Notes under the pieces: generated by a model
What the model saw: the letters and a program-made list of their open reading frames with translations, nothing else
Databases searched by the model: none
Told to the model about the DNA's origin: nothing
Program-made: the position numbers and the translations under genes
Source of the DNA: Sandaracinus amylolyticus
GTDB lineage: Bacteria > Myxococcota_A > Polyangia > Polyangiales > Sandaracinaceae
Direction of reading: 5' to 3'
Assembly: GCF_021631985.1 (NCBI RefSeq)
Contig: NZ_CP070225.1
Span: 6,510,001-6,574,000, forward strand
DNA length: 64,000 nt
Part shown: one piece after another, positions 63,600 to 64,000 of the stretch
Numbering within the stretch: position 1 is the first letter of the stretch
Layout: each line of letters starts with the position of its first letter

Positions 63600-64000
63600 A
63601 GTACCCGAAGCGCGGACGCTCGGTCAATCCCTCCGCTCACCCAGAGGCGCTGACCAGGGGCGCGAACAGTGTGGAGTGTTCGATCCCGCGTCCGGCGAAC
63701 CTTGTTCGGGCCGCACAACTCGGTTGCGATAGGTATCTCGCCCGATCTCGAGATTCTCTTCTCGTGGAGCGTGGACAAGCGCGAAGGGGCTTCTGGAATC
63801 GGCCATCGTGACGTCGACTGGTGGTTACGCCCAACCAAGATGCCGTCTCCTGAACTCCACAACCTGCGGACGCTTCGTGGAGTACGGAGCGCCGCCCTCA
63901 GTTGTTCGCAACCGTGAAGCGCCGCACACGCGAACGTCGTATCGCGACCCGCCGCCGCGTGTACGAGATCGCTGTCGGCCACGCACCGTTCTTCGGGCCA
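63600..64000. other. Right-edge region, no supported gene
   Basis: Several open frames exist, none convincing. On the plus strand ISPDLEILFSWSVDKREG and, in another frame near the edge, RRIATRRRVYEIAVGHAPFF look mildly coding, which could mean a gene entering from the right or a decayed one. The upstream promoter of the lipoprotein/RHS operon should lie here. Confidence 0.3.

Noticed and set aside
63461-63982. 173-codon minus-strand frame at the right edge
   Set aside because: Overlaps the lipoprotein gene in another frame, low-complexity Arg/Ser/Ala translation, no ribosome site.

Overview
The window is GC-rich (roughly two thirds G+C, strong third-position GC) and its gene content points to a Myxococcota bacterium of the Polyangia/Sandaracinus type. 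The signs are giant kinase-like/AAA/histidine-kinase fusion proteins, RCC1-repeat and Cys-rich lipoproteins, a YD-repeat (RHS) lipoprotein, and many stand-alone oxidoreductases. This assignment is an inference from gene content, not a taxonomic test. No rRNA, tRNA or CRISPR array was seen.

1-26.5 kb is mostly signalling and metabolism. A LysR regulator (cut by the left edge) is divergent from a short-chain dehydrogenase plus a dinucleotide-binding oxidoreductase, and a monoacylglycerol-lipase-like hydrolase follows. Next comes a phosphorelay block (3.4-22.9 kb): two ~1,780-residue pseudokinase/AAA/GAF/PAS/HisKA_2 sensor proteins, a divergent NtrC-type sigma54 activator, a nine-module hybrid kinase overlapping the second sensor, an AraC regulator, and a truncated pseudokinase/pseudo-ATPase paralogue. 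A good -24/-12 element precedes the second sensor gene, next to the sigma54 activator gene. A minus-strand set follows: epoxide hydrolase, SDR lacking its catalytic Tyr, SnoaL-like protein and isochorismatase-like hydrolase.

27-50 kb is an accessory and defence region, almost all on the minus strand. Two operons dominate. (1) 39.7 to 29.9 kb: 5-methylcytosine methyltransferase, P-loop ATPase, unknown protein, a 1,674-residue protein with a nuclease-like motif and an FtsK/HerA motor, and Vsr. The ATPase/unknown/motor trio resembles DptF-DptG-DptH of phosphorothioate restriction, but is paired with a Dcm-type methylase and Vsr instead of Dnd sulfur genes. (2) 49.1 to 41.5 kb: sigma-70-like factor, 207-residue protein, an ImmA/IrrE-UvrD helicase fusion, then tandem-ubiquitin-like protein, E2, JAB peptidase and E1 in the Bil (ISG15-like) order. 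The same 28-nt bipartite sequence (GTTTCCGGGTTGG-N9-GGCGAT) lies upstream of the sigma gene and again upstream of the ubiquitin-like gene. This suggests the locus carries its own promoter class and a sigma/anti-sigma/metalloprotease switch. It is the most interesting signal in the window.

50-64 kb is a polymorphic-toxin region. A 2,279-residue RHS lipoprotein with a variable C-terminal tip overlaps a small membrane protein (candidate immunity). Downstream lies a decaying array: two copies of a ~245-bp segment each followed by a different C-terminal coding tip (one a colicin E/pyocin-type HNH DNase remnant followed by its immunity-gene remnant), and two 1,028-bp IS630-family elements, one apparently functional with an A7 frameshift site and one dead. 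Several genes between 40 and 54 kb carry single- or two-base frameshifts, while the long operon genes beside them are intact.
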